Shown one piece after another: positions 46,592 through 55,497 of a stretch of DNA of 64,000 nucleotides. The notes below the pieces were generated by a model. The model was not told the DNA's origin. It searched no databases and saw nothing but the letters and a program-made list of their open reading frames with translations. The stretch is from Pedobacter cryophilus (GTDB lineage: Bacteria; Bacteroidota; Bacteroidia; Sphingobacteriales; Sphingobacteriaceae), in NCBI RefSeq assembly GCF_005116455.1, contig NZ_SWBP01000005.1:248001-312000 (forward strand), read 5' to 3'. Both the position numbers and the translations under genes were made by a program. Position 1 is the stretch's first letter. The number at the start of each line of letters is the position of its first letter.

Positions 46592-48796
46592 ATGATGTTG
46601 AATTATAAATTTATTGCTGCCATTTTGTTTTTAGGTTCTAGTGTATTCGCACAGAATAAAACATCTAATCTTTCTTATGTAGATCCTACAATTGGTGGTG
46701 TAGGAGTCATTTTAGAACCAACCCGTCCTGTTGTTCATTTACCTAATAGCATGTTAAGGGTTTATCCAATGAAAAAAGATCAGCTTGATGATCAGATAAG
46801 TCAATTCCCTTTAAATGTTGCATCTCATCGTATTGCCTGGGTGTTTTCATTTTTGCCAGTATGTGATAGTAATGTAGATAAATTATGGACAGCCCGGTTT
46901 TCAATTGAAAAAGAACAAACAACGCCTTATTACTATCAAGCCGAAGAGGAAATTTCACAAAACACTGTTGAATTTACACCCACCGCAAAATGTGGCTTTT
47001 TTCAAACTAAATTTAATAATAAGGCAGATAAATACCTGCGCTTAGGTATTTGGGGTTCAGAAGGGCAGCTTAATGTTTCAGACAAACGTGTAATTACAGG
47101 AACCGAGAGTTTTTCCGGGATGAAAGCATATTTCTATGGGGAAACAGATACGGATATTGAGCAGGTTAAATTTCAAGATAAAAATCAGCATAAACTACTA
47201 GCCAGAGTAAGTGATAATACTGCCTCTGTAGGTTTCAAATACGGAATATCTTATATCAGTATCGAACAGGCAAAGCAAAATCTTTATAAAGAAATCCCAG
47301 GTTGGGATTTTAATGCCATTAAAAATAACGCCTATATAACTTGGGATAAGCTGCTGGATCAAGTACAAATAAAGGGTGGATCTTTAGCTCAAAAACGTGT
47401 TTTCTATACTTCTTTATATCGCTCCTATGAACGTGTGGTTGATATTAATGAATATGGTCAATACTACAGTGCTTATGATCATAAAATTCATCAATCAAAA
47501 GAACCTTTTTTTGTAGATAACTGGTTGTGGGATACATATATTGCTTTAGAACCATTGCACATGATTCTTAACCCAAAACAAGAAGCAGAAAAAATCAGGT
47601 CGTATATTGATATGTATAAGCAGGGTGGCTGGATGCCTTCGTTTGCAGTAACTTTTGGAGATTGGCCGGCAATGACGGGTAATAATGCTGCGATATGGAT
47701 GTCGGATGCATGGTTTAAAGGGATCAAAGATTTTGATCTTAAAACAGCTTACGAAGGCATGAAGAAGAATTCTTTACAAGGAACTATACTGCCATGGCGC
47801 AATGGTGCGGCAACTTCTTTAGATTCTTTTTATAATAAAAACGGGTATATGCCTGGTTTGAAAATTGGCGAAACTGAACCAGTGAAGGAAGTTGATGCTG
47901 GCTGGGAGAAAAGACAATCAGTATCCGTAACGCTAGATAATAGTTATAGCGATTGGTGTATAGCAAATTTAGCATCTTACAACAAGAACAAAGCTGATCA
48001 AAGTTTATTTCTTAAGCGATCAGAAAACTATAAAAATGTATTTCGAGTAGAAAAAGGTTTTATGTGGCCAAAAGATAAAGATGGTAATTGGATTGAGCCT
48101 TTTGAACCAAAGCTTGCTGGTCGAGAGTATTTTACAGAGAATAATGCCTACAATTTTAATTGGGATGTGAAGCATGATTTTAAAGGCCTTTTTGCCCTCA
48201 TGGGAGGAAGGAAAAATGCAGAAGAAAAACTAGATCAGCTTTTCAGAGAAGAATTAGGCTTACCTAAATATAAGTACTGGTATACACAGCCGGATGCTTC
48301 TGGCTTGGTAGGGCAGTATGTAATGGGGAATGAGCCCGGATTGCATATTCCATATTTATATAATTATACAGGATCGCCTTGGAAAACCCAAAAACGTATC
48401 AGAATGCTATTAGATACTTGGTTTACAGATAATCTTTTTGGTATGCCTGGTGATGAAGATGGAGGAGGAATGTCTGCTTTTGTAGTATTTTCAATGATGG
48501 GTTTTTTCCCGGTAACACCGGGTGTGCCCGTGTATAATATAGGCAGTCCAATATTTGACCGCGTATCAATTCGCTTAACAGATGGAAGTGTTTTTGAAAT
48601 TACTGCTGTAAATAACTCTGCTGAGAATAAATACATACAAAAAGCATCTTTAAATGGTAAAGATTTGAACAAACCTTGGTTTACTCACGAAGATCTGATT
48701 AAGGGAGGAAAACTAGTATTTGTTATGGGTAATAAACCTAATACCGAATGGGGGAATTCTGAAGATGCAGCTCCCCTTTCAATCATAAATAAATAA
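46592..48796 (+). CDS. GH92-family alpha-mannosidase-like hydrolase
   Basis: A 734-residue exported enzyme (signal peptide ending near VFAQ) of the calcium-dependent GH92 exo-alpha-mannosidase family. Family signatures: YVDPTIGGVG at the start, VDNWLWDTYIALEPLHMIL, GGWMPSFAVTFGDWPAMTGNNA, GNEPGLHIPYLYNYTG (with the acid Glu) and the base motif region GDEDGGGMSAFVVFSMMGFFPVTPG. The N-terminal domain is shorter than in some members and carries PTRPVVHLPNSMLR. It is the last gene of the SUS operon. Known members release mannose from N-glycans and mannans; some are specific for other linkages, so this substrate is open. Confidence 0.9.
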   Translation: MMLNYKFIAAILFLGSSVFAQNKTSNLSYVDPTIGGVGVILEPTRPVVHLPNSMLRVYPMKKDQLDDQISQFPLNVASHRIAWVFSFLPVCDSNVDKLWTARFSIEKEQTTPYYYQAEEEISQNTVEFTPTAKCGFFQTKFNNKADKYLRLGIWGSEGQLNVSDKRVITGTESFSGMKAYFYGETDTDIEQVKFQDKNQHKLLARVSDNTASVGFKYGISYISIEQAKQNLYKEIPGWDFNAIKNNAYITWDKLLDQVQIKGGSLAQKRVFYTSLYRSYERVVDINEYGQYYSAYDHKIHQSKEPFFVDNWLWDTYIALEPLHMILNPKQEAEKIRSYIDMYKQGGWMPSFAVTFGDWPAMTGNNAAIWMSDAWFKGIKDFDLKTAYEGMKKNSLQGTILPWRNGAATSLDSFYNKNGYMPGLKIGETEPVKEVDAGWEKRQSVSVTLDNSYSDWCIANLASYNKNKADQSLFLKRSENYKNVFRVEKGFMWPKDKDGNWIEPFEPKLAGREYFTENNAYNFNWDVKHDFKGLFALMGGRKNAEEKLDQLFREELGLPKYKYWYTQPDASGLVGQYVMGNEPGLHIPYLYNYTGSPWKTQKRIRMLLDTWFTDNLFGMPGDEDGGGMSAFVVFSMMGFFPVTPGVPVYNIGSPIFDRVSIRLTDGSVFEITAVNNSAENKYIQKASLNGKDLNKPWFTHEDLIKGGKLVFVMGNKPNTEWGNSEDAAPLSIINK

Positions 48797-48804
48797 ATAA
48801 TTTT

Positions 48805-48834
48805 TTTCTCTACTTGTATATACAAGTAGAGAAA
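48805..48834. promoter_or_regulatory. GntR operator of the catabolic operon (30-bp perfect palindrome)
   Basis: The 30 bases read identically on both strands, centred on CTTGTATATACAAG. The end lies 6 bases upstream of the -7 box at 48841. Confidence 0.88.
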
Positions 48835-48840
48835 TTTAAC

Positions 48841-48848
48841 TATATTTG
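48841..48848 (+). promoter_or_regulatory. -7 box of the catabolic operon
   Basis: TATATTTG fits TAnnTTTG and ends 4 bases before the ATG at 48853, which predicts a leaderless or nearly leaderless transcript. Confidence 0.6.
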
Positions 48849-48852
48849 AATC

Positions 48853-49698
48853 ATGAAGACATATAAATTAAACAGATTATTTAATAGCAAATCAGGTAAT
48901 TGTTTTGATGTTGCTATAGACCATGGTTTTTTTAATGAGTACGCATTTTTAAGCGGGATAGAAAACATACAAAGAGCAGTAGAAGTTTTGGTAGCAGCAT
49001 CTCCAGATGCCATACAGCTTACTATCGGACAAGCACAATATTTGCAATCTATTCCGGGCAGAGAAAAACCATCTTTAGTTTTAAGAACAGATGTAGCCAA
49101 TGTTTACGGAAAAGAACTTCCACGTACTTTGTTCAGCAGAATTATCGAAAATCCGGTAGAACAAGCCATTCGTTTAGATGCCGCTTGCATAGTAGTAAAC
49201 CTGTTCAGTATTTCTGGTCAGCCAGAAGTTACCGATCAGTGTATCCAAAACATTCTGAAAATTAAACCCATTTGCGAGCAGTATGCTATGCCTTTAATGA
49301 TAGAACCATTGGTATTTCGTCCAAACAGCGAAGCTGGCGGTTATATGGTAAACGGCGATCCTGAAAAAATTGTACCATTGGTAAGACAAGGTGTTGAGCT
49401 TGGTGCAGATATTATCAAAGCAGATCCAACAGATGATGTAAACCTTTACCATAGAGTAATAGAAATTGCTGGAAATATCCCGGTTTTAGTACGTGGTGGT
49501 GGTAAAGCAACAGATCAAGAAATATTAGAAAGAACTTACGGTTTAATGCAGCAAGGAGCTAGAGGAATTGTTTACGGACGTAATGTAATTCAGCATGCAA
49601 ACCCAGCCGGTATGACCAAAGCTTTAATGGCTATCGTACATGAAGGCGCTCGTCCGCAAGATGTAATAGGCTTAATCCAACAATTGGAAAATGTATAA
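48853..49698 (+). CDS. class I aldolase of the DhnA/FbaB/LacD type
   Basis: A 281-residue Schiff-base aldolase that should split a ketose phosphate into two three-carbon units. The N-terminus FDVAIDHGFFNEYAFLSGIEN is the DhnA/LacD signature, with AIDHG at the phosphate site end of strand 1. Schiff-base Lys189 lies in ADIIKADPTDD, and the phosphate-binding VLVRGGGKATDQE and GARGIVYGRNVIQ follow. It is the first gene of the operon behind the 30-bp operator. In this context the likely substrate is the phosphorylated ketose made by the isomerase and PfkB kinase downstream. Confidence 0.85.
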   Translation: MKTYKLNRLFNSKSGNCFDVAIDHGFFNEYAFLSGIENIQRAVEVLVAASPDAIQLTIGQAQYLQSIPGREKPSLVLRTDVANVYGKELPRTLFSRIIENPVEQAIRLDAACIVVNLFSISGQPEVTDQCIQNILKIKPICEQYAMPLMIEPLVFRPNSEAGGYMVNGDPEKIVPLVRQGVELGADIIKADPTDDVNLYHRVIEIAGNIPVLVRGGGKATDQEILERTYGLMQQGARGIVYGRNVIQHANPAGMTKALMAIVHEGARPQDVIGLIQQLENV

Positions 49699-49705
49699 AA
49701 TTTAA

Positions 49706-49749
49706 AGGAAAAATTTGGTTGATGTATTCTCATCTTCCAAATTTTTCCT
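49706..49749 (+). terminator. hairpin after the aldolase gene (attenuator or processing site)
   Basis: Perfect 13-base arms AGGAAAAATTTGG and CCAAATTTTTCCT with an 18-base loop. No T-run follows, so it is a weak terminator or an mRNA-stability element within the operon. The 170-bp gap here is the largest in the cluster. Confidence 0.5.
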
Positions 49750-49868
49750 GATGGTATTTATCCAAATATCACACAATAACAACCAATGCGGTTATCTTAA
49801 ATACCGTAAAATAAACCAATAAGCAAGAATAGATAATTAGCTATTACTGTTTTATTTAAATAATTATT

Positions 49869-51023
49869 TTGATGAAAAAAGTAAATATTGGCATCATAGG
49901 CGGAGGGCTTATGGGTAAAGAATCTGCAAGTGCTTTCGGAAGATGGTTTGCTCTTAATGATTTCCCTGTTTCTGTAGAATTAATTGCTGTTTGCGATCTT
50001 AATGAAAAAGTTTTAGAATGGTACAAAGCCATACCAACTGTGAGTTTACTCACTACTAATTATAAAGAATTATTAGCTCGCCCAGATATAGATATAGTTT
50101 ATGTTGCTTTGCCCCACAACCTTCATCAGCAGTTTTACTTAGAAGTATTAGAATCTGGAAAAGACCTTTTGGCCGAAAAGCCATTCGGAATAGACTTAGA
50201 AGCCGCTTTAGCTATACAAGAAGCAGCAGAAAGATTAGGTCGTTTTGTAAGATGCAGCTCAGAAATGCCATTTTTACCAGGTCCGCAAAGAGTAATGAAA
50301 GAAGTGCTTTCTGGTAATTTGGGAGAAATTATTGAGATTAAAGCTGGCTTTTTACATTCAAGCGATTTAGATACCTCAAAACCTATCAACTGGAAAAGAC
50401 AAGTGAAATTTTGCGGTGAAATAGGGGTAATGGGTGATTTAGGAATGCATGTATTGCATGTTCCTTTAAGGTTAGGTTGGAAACCCGAATTGGTTCATGC
50501 TAATCTTCAAAAAATAATAACCGAACGTCCAGATGGTAAAGGAGGAATGGCAAAATGCGATACATGGAATAATGCAACATTACACAGCACTGTAGCTATC
50601 GAAAATAATGCTGTCCCTATGACATTGGAGATGAAGCGTATTGCTCCAGGTGAAACCAATACTTGGTACATAGAAGTATTGGGAACAAAAGGTGGTGTAA
50701 AATATAGTACCAAAGATACCAAAGCATTGTGGATATTTAAAGTAGGAGATGAGCAATGGTGGCAACGTACAGATTTAGGCTTTAAAGGCGTACCTTTTCC
50801 AACCATTACAGGTGGCATTTTTGAACCTGGTTTTACCGATTGTTTTATGCAAATGCTAGCTGCTTACGTAGCAGAAAGAGCAGGAGCTTTAAATAATAGA
50901 TTTGGTTGTGTAACACCAGAAGAAGCAGTAGCAAGTCATTATGTTTTTGCGGCAGCACTTAAATCATTTGCCAACAATACGGTAGAAAAAGTAGAATATC
51001 AATTAGAAAAACTATCGATATGA
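49869..51023 (+). CDS. Gfo/Idh/MocA family NAD(P)-dependent oxidoreductase
   Basis: A 384-residue two-domain oxidoreductase. The Rossmann fold begins IGIIGGGLMGKESA (residues 8-16), contains VCDLNEK, and the catalytic EKP is at 103-105 (LAEKPFG). The C-terminal beta sheet holds GVMGDLGMHVLHVP with the family active-site His. Members oxidise sugars or inositols, some act as NAD-dependent glycosidases (GH109, GH177/179, GH188) through a transient 3-keto sugar. The stop overlaps the next start by ATGA, so translation is coupled. Its exact reaction here is not known. Confidence 0.85.
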   Translation: MMKKVNIGIIGGGLMGKESASAFGRWFALNDFPVSVELIAVCDLNEKVLEWYKAIPTVSLLTTNYKELLARPDIDIVYVALPHNLHQQFYLEVLESGKDLLAEKPFGIDLEAALAIQEAAERLGRFVRCSSEMPFLPGPQRVMKEVLSGNLGEIIEIKAGFLHSSDLDTSKPINWKRQVKFCGEIGVMGDLGMHVLHVPLRLGWKPELVHANLQKIITERPDGKGGMAKCDTWNNATLHSTVAIENNAVPMTLEMKRIAPGETNTWYIEVLGTKGGVKYSTKDTKALWIFKVGDEQWWQRTDLGFKGVPFPTITGGIFEPGFTDCFMQMLAAYVAERAGALNNRFGCVTPEEAVASHYVFAAALKSFANNTVEKVEYQLEKLSI

Positions 51024-51592
51024 AAAGATCTGCTATAAATAAAGTTATAGGTGCTGCTAAACTATTTTTTAACCAAAACGGTTGGACTTTACCACCATCA
51101 CCAAGGTGGGACGTTACAGATTTTGGCTTAGACTCATTTTTGGCTTCGGGTTTGGTATTGGTAAATTTAGCAGAAGAAGTAGAATATTGCGAGAAGTTGA
51201 TGTATGCAGTAAAAAATCAACTTACACCTGCACATACCCATAAAAAGAAGAAAGAAGACATCATTTGCAGAATAGGTAAACTAGTTATTCAATTATGGAG
51301 CAAAGATCCGAAAAAAGGAGAATCAGGAGATAGTTTTAATGTTAAAATTAATGGTGTTTTTTGTCTAGTAAAATCAGGAGATACTATTCATCTTTCGGCT
51401 GGCGAAAGGGTAACAATTGTGCCGGGTATTTGGCATGCATTTTATCCCTCGTCTGAAGAGTGTATTATTGGCGAAGTTTCTACAGCTAATGATGATTTAA
51501 ATGATAATTTCTTTTCTGATGCAGAAGTAGGACGTTTTTCTGAAATACTGGAAGATGAACCAGCTATTGTTAAATTAGTAAGCGACAAATAA
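51020..51592 (+). CDS. cupin sugar isomerase, D-lyxose/D-mannose ketol-isomerase type
   Basis: A 190-residue single-domain cupin matching the D-lyxose isomerase family (YdaE/EcSI). The metal ligands are evident: His72 and His74 in PAHTHKKKKED, Glu79, and His139 in VPGIWHAFYP. GEVST (Glu152) and DVTDFGLDSF complete the family pattern. Characterised members interconvert D-lyxose and D-xylulose or D-mannose and D-fructose. It overlaps the oxidoreductase by 4 bases, and pfkB begins 5 bases later. It would turn a manno-configured aldose into the ketose for the kinase. Confidence 0.85.
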   Translation: MKRSAINKVIGAAKLFFNQNGWTLPPSPRWDVTDFGLDSFLASGLVLVNLAEEVEYCEKLMYAVKNQLTPAHTHKKKKEDIICRIGKLVIQLWSKDPKKGESGDSFNVKINGVFCLVKSGDTIHLSAGERVTIVPGIWHAFYPSSEECIIGEVSTANDDLNDNFFSDAEVGRFSEILEDEPAIVKLVSDK

Positions 51593-51597
51593 TTTTT

Positions 51598-52623
51598 ATG
51601 AGGAAAGGAATATTAGTTGCAGGCAACTGGATCATCGATCAGGTAAAGATAATCGATGTTTATCCTGAAGAAGAAAAACTGGTAAATATTTTTACCGAGT
51701 ACAATAGCAATGGCGGCTCGGCATATAATGTTTTAAAGGGATTAACAAAGCTAAAGGCTAATTTTCCTTTAAGCGGATTGGGTTTGGTTGGCGATGATGA
51801 AAGAGGAAGACAGATTATTGAAGAGTGTGAAGCTTTAAAAATTGACACGCATCAAATCAAGAAAACAACAGCTGCTTATACTTCCTATACTGATGTGATG
51901 ACGGTGAAATCCACAGGAAAAAGAACCTTTTTTCATCAGCGAGGAGCAAATGCCTTGTTGGATATTGATCATTTTGATTTTGATATTTCGCAAGCAAAAA
52001 TCTTTCATTTGGGTTATCTATTATTATTAGATAAACTGGATATTATAGAAGAAGATGGAAATACTAGAGCATCAAAAGTGTTGAAAAAAGCAAAAGAACA
52101 AGGCTTTATTACTTCTGTGGATATTGTGAGCGAACGTTCTGATCGTTTTAAAGAGATTATACCTTCATCTCTTCCTTACGTTGATTATCTTTTTGTAAAC
52201 GAATTTGAAGCCGGTATGATTACAGTGATAGAAACGGTTGCAACAAATGGAGAATTAATACTTGATAATTGCTACAAGGCAGCTCACAGAATTATTGAAA
52301 TGGGCGTTAAAAAATGGGTGATTCTTCATTTTCCTAATGGATGCATTGCAGTGAGTAAGGACGGAGAAGTATTATTTCAGTCTAGTATTCAATTGCCTTC
52401 AGATAAAATTGAAGGAGCAGTTGGAGCTGGAGATGCTTTTGCAGCAGGTGTATTAATGGGTATTCATGATGATTGGGAAATGGAACAAAGCCTAAAATTA
52501 GGTGTTTGTGTTGCCGCTGCCAGTTTATTTGCTGCAACATCTTCAGATGGCATTTTATCTTCAGAAAAATGCCTTTTATTAGCAGACCAATTCGGATTTA
52601 GAAATGAAACTGTAAAAGTTTAA
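51598..52623 (+). CDS. PfkB-family sugar kinase
   Basis: A 341-residue ribokinase-fold kinase. Early motifs are LVAGNWIIDQV and the glycine-rich NSNGGSAYNVLKGLTKL; the catalytic motif is EGAVGAGDAFAAGVLMG with base Asp279. Position after the isomerase and the presence of an aldolase suggest phosphorylation of a ketose at C1. Five bases after the isomerase gene; the FAD/Fe-S gene begins 20 bases after its stop. Substrate is inferred. Confidence 0.88.
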   Translation: MRKGILVAGNWIIDQVKIIDVYPEEEKLVNIFTEYNSNGGSAYNVLKGLTKLKANFPLSGLGLVGDDERGRQIIEECEALKIDTHQIKKTTAAYTSYTDVMTVKSTGKRTFFHQRGANALLDIDHFDFDISQAKIFHLGYLLLLDKLDIIEEDGNTRASKVLKKAKEQGFITSVDIVSERSDRFKEIIPSSLPYVDYLFVNEFEAGMITVIETVATNGELILDNCYKAAHRIIEMGVKKWVILHFPNGCIAVSKDGEVLFQSSIQLPSDKIEGAVGAGDAFAAGVLMGIHDDWEMEQSLKLGVCVAAASLFAATSSDGILSSEKCLLLADQFGFRNETVKV

Positions 52624-52643
52624 TGCTCAGATCTATATCGTAA

Positions 52644-55478
52644 ATGGACGGACAAAAAATTAGTGTAGCATTAAGGTCAATATTTCCAAAAGAAAGAATA
52701 AAATCCAGCTTAATAGATTTAGTAGCTTGTGCTTCGGATGCAGGATTTTATTATTTGCGTCCAAAAGCAGTGGTTTTGCCAGTTTCAGAACAAGAAATTA
52801 TCCAATTGTTTGCCTTTTCGCAACAAAATCACATTCCTCTGGTTTTTCGTACCGCTGGAACAAGTTTATCGGGGCAATCCATTACAGATGGTATTCTGGT
52901 AGATTTAAGTCAGCATTGGGATACCATTAAAGTGGAAGGAGAAGGTGCTACCGTGAGGGTAAAACCCGGTGCAATAGGTGCAATTGTGAATGCGCACCTA
53001 CAAAAGTACCACAAAAAAATAGGCCCCGATCCTGCCAGTATCAATTCGGCAATGATGGGCGGTATCATTTCCAATAATGCCAGCGGAATGTGTTGTGGGG
53101 TGTGTAAAAACTCTTACCATACTGTAAAATATATCCGTTTTATTTTACCTAATGGGAAAACTTATAGTACAGAAAAAATAGCTGATTATCAGCGTTTTAA
53201 ACAGGAATGTTCCGTTGTTTACCATCAATTGCAAAGCTTGCAATTGATGGTAATGGGGAATGTGTCAATCCATGATAAAATCAGGAAGAAATACCTCACT
53301 AAAAATACAGTAGGCTATTCTGTAAATGCTTTTATAGATTTTACAGAGCCATTAGATATTCTTGCACACTTGTTAATAGGAGCAGAAGGCACATTGGGTT
53401 TTATTGCCGAAGCAGTAATGGAGACCATTCCAGATTATTCAGAGAAATCAACAGCCTTATTGTATTTTACAGATATTTATTCGGCTTGTAAAGCAATTAT
53501 TCCTTTAAAATATTCGGGAGCAGCAGCTGTAGAATTAATGGATAGAGCTTCATTACATTCAATAGAAAACATGGTAGGCGTTCCGTCTATTATTAAAACC
53601 CTCCCAGAAACAGCAGCAGCATTATTAATAGAATATCAGGGAAATACACAAAATGAATTGCAGCTGCAAATAGATGGTTTTTTAACAATAGCGCCACAAC
53701 TCTCCTTAATTAACGCTGCCGAATTTACCACGGTAAGTTACGAACAGGCTTTATTATGGAAAGTACGCAAAGGGATGTTCCCTGCCGTAGGTGCTGTACG
53801 AGCAAGTGGTACAACTGTAATTTTAGAAGATGTGGCTTTCCCGGTAGAAAAACTAGGGGAGGCAATTATCGATTTACAGCAACTTTTCACTAAACATGGT
53901 TACCATAAAGCTATTATTTTCGGTCATGCTAAAGATGGGAATATCCATTTCGTAGTTACACAAGCATTTGACACTAAATTAGAAATAGAAAGGTACGCAT
54001 GTTTTTTAGATGAAGTGGTTGACCTAGTGATAAAAAAATACGATGGCGCTTTAAAAGCGGAACATGGTACCGGACGTAATATGGCGCCATTTGTAGAAAC
54101 TGAATGGGGCGGAGAAATTTACAAGATTATGAAGTCTGTTAAAGAACTCATAGATCCAGAAAATTTGCTCAATCCAGGTGTGATTATCAATGCAGATAAA
54201 GCAGCGCATATCACCAATCTTAAAGAACTTCCACAAGTTGAAGAAGAAGTAGATAGGTGTATGGAGTGTGGCTTTTGCGAACATAAATGCCCAAGTCGTA
54301 ACGTTACGCTCACTCCAAGAAAACGTATTGTAGTAAGGCGTGAGCTTTTAAACCTAAAGAATAAAGGAAATAAAAAGCAATATCAAACCCTACTCAAGCA
54401 ATATCAATATGAAGGTTTAGATACCTGTGCAGTAGATGGATTGTGTGCCACAGCCTGCCCAGTAGATATCAATACAGGCGATTTAGTAAAACGCTTGCGC
54501 AGAGAAAGTCATTCTGAAATGGCGAATAAAATAGCCCTGCTCACAGCTAAAAACTTTAAAACAGTATCTAAGACTGTGAAATTTGCACTTGCATCGGGTA
54601 TAATGATGAACAAAACATTCGGCAATAAAACGATGTATCGTGTTACTCACTCGCTCAGAAAAGTAATCTCTGCATTTCCATTATGGTCAAATCAGCTGGC
54701 ATTAGCAAAAGCTATTCCAAAGCAAAAAGAAGAGCAAGACCCAATTACAACTGTGGTTTATTTTCCCGCTTGTATATCGAGGATAATGGGCGATGTAGAA
54801 GAAAGCGAAAAAGGAGTGATGCAGACATTTTTAGATGTTTCTAGCAAAGCAGGCATTCAAGTTGTTATCCCTAGTAATATTGAAAAGCAATGTTGCGGTC
54901 AAATTTATTCTTCAAAAGGATTTAAAGGGGCATATAGCTATACGGTAAATGATACCATATCTAAGCTTTGGGAAATCACCAATAAAGGAGCATATTCTGT
55001 TGTAATAGATATTAGTTCTTGCACCCAAACATTAAACAACTGTCGACCTGCATTAACTGCAGGTAATAAAGAAAAATTTGATTTAATGCAGATCATCGAT
55101 AGTGTAGCTTACCTACATGATTATGTGATGCCTAAAGTAATCGTTTCAAAGAAAAAATCTAGGATTGTTTTACATCCCGTATGCTCCTTACAAAAAATGG
55201 ATGGTTTAGAAAGAAAATTCAATGCTTTGGCTACTCATTTTGCAGATGATGTTACCCAACCTTTATTTGCTGGTTGTTGTGGTATGGCTGGCGATCGTGG
55301 TTTCCTTTTTCCAGAATTGACTAAATCAGCAACCCTGTTGGAAAAGAAAGAAGTCTGGTCATCTGGAGAGTTTGATGGTTATTATTCTTCATCAAAAACC
55401 TGTGAAATTGCTTTATCAGAAGCATTAGGGAAGAATTACCATTCTATATTGAAATTGGTTGATGAGTGTAGTTTTTAA
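52644..55478 (+). CDS. D-lactate dehydrogenase-like FAD/Fe-S fusion protein
   Basis: A 944-residue quinone- or cytochrome-linked 2-hydroxyacid oxidase. The N-terminal half is a PCMH-type FAD domain (VVLPVSEQEIIQLF, FRTAGTSLSGQSITDGILVDLS, GGIISNNASGMCCG) with the FAD-oxidase C-terminal part (EHGTGRNMAPFVETEWG, DPENLLNPGVI). Two 4Fe-4S motifs follow: CMECGFCEHKCPSR (about 540) and CAVDGLCATACPVDINTG (about 595). The C-terminal CCG domains contain CCGQIYSSKG and CCGMAGDRG. Members oxidise D-lactate or similar acids. In this cluster it could burn the acid made from the aldehyde half of the aldol cleavage. Confidence 0.88.
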   Translation: MDGQKISVALRSIFPKERIKSSLIDLVACASDAGFYYLRPKAVVLPVSEQEIIQLFAFSQQNHIPLVFRTAGTSLSGQSITDGILVDLSQHWDTIKVEGEGATVRVKPGAIGAIVNAHLQKYHKKIGPDPASINSAMMGGIISNNASGMCCGVCKNSYHTVKYIRFILPNGKTYSTEKIADYQRFKQECSVVYHQLQSLQLMVMGNVSIHDKIRKKYLTKNTVGYSVNAFIDFTEPLDILAHLLIGAEGTLGFIAEAVMETIPDYSEKSTALLYFTDIYSACKAIIPLKYSGAAAVELMDRASLHSIENMVGVPSIIKTLPETAAALLIEYQGNTQNELQLQIDGFLTIAPQLSLINAAEFTTVSYEQALLWKVRKGMFPAVGAVRASGTTVILEDVAFPVEKLGEAIIDLQQLFTKHGYHKAIIFGHAKDGNIHFVVTQAFDTKLEIERYACFLDEVVDLVIKKYDGALKAEHGTGRNMAPFVETEWGGEIYKIMKSVKELIDPENLLNPGVIINADKAAHITNLKELPQVEEEVDRCMECGFCEHKCPSRNVTLTPRKRIVVRRELLNLKNKGNKKQYQTLLKQYQYEGLDTCAVDGLCATACPVDINTGDLVKRLRRESHSEMANKIALLTAKNFKTVSKTVKFALASGIMMNKTFGNKTMYRVTHSLRKVISAFPLWSNQLALAKAIPKQKEEQDPITTVVYFPACISRIMGDVEESEKGVMQTFLDVSSKAGIQVVIPSNIEKQCCGQIYSSKGFKGAYSYTVNDTISKLWEITNKGAYSVVIDISSCTQTLNNCRPALTAGNKEKFDLMQIIDSVAYLHDYVMPKVIVSKKKSRIVLHPVCSLQKMDGLERKFNALATHFADDVTQPLFAGCCGMAGDRGFLFPELTKSATLLEKKEVWSSGEFDGYYSSSKTCEIALSEALGKNYHSILKLVDECSF

Positions 55479-55497
55479 GGAAATACTTTAAATATGA

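Noticed and set aside
48853-55478. Simple fucose or L-rhamnose catabolic operon
   Set aside because: There is no FucI/RhaA-type isomerase, FucK/RhaB-type kinase or class II FucA/RhaD aldolase; the enzyme families here are different.
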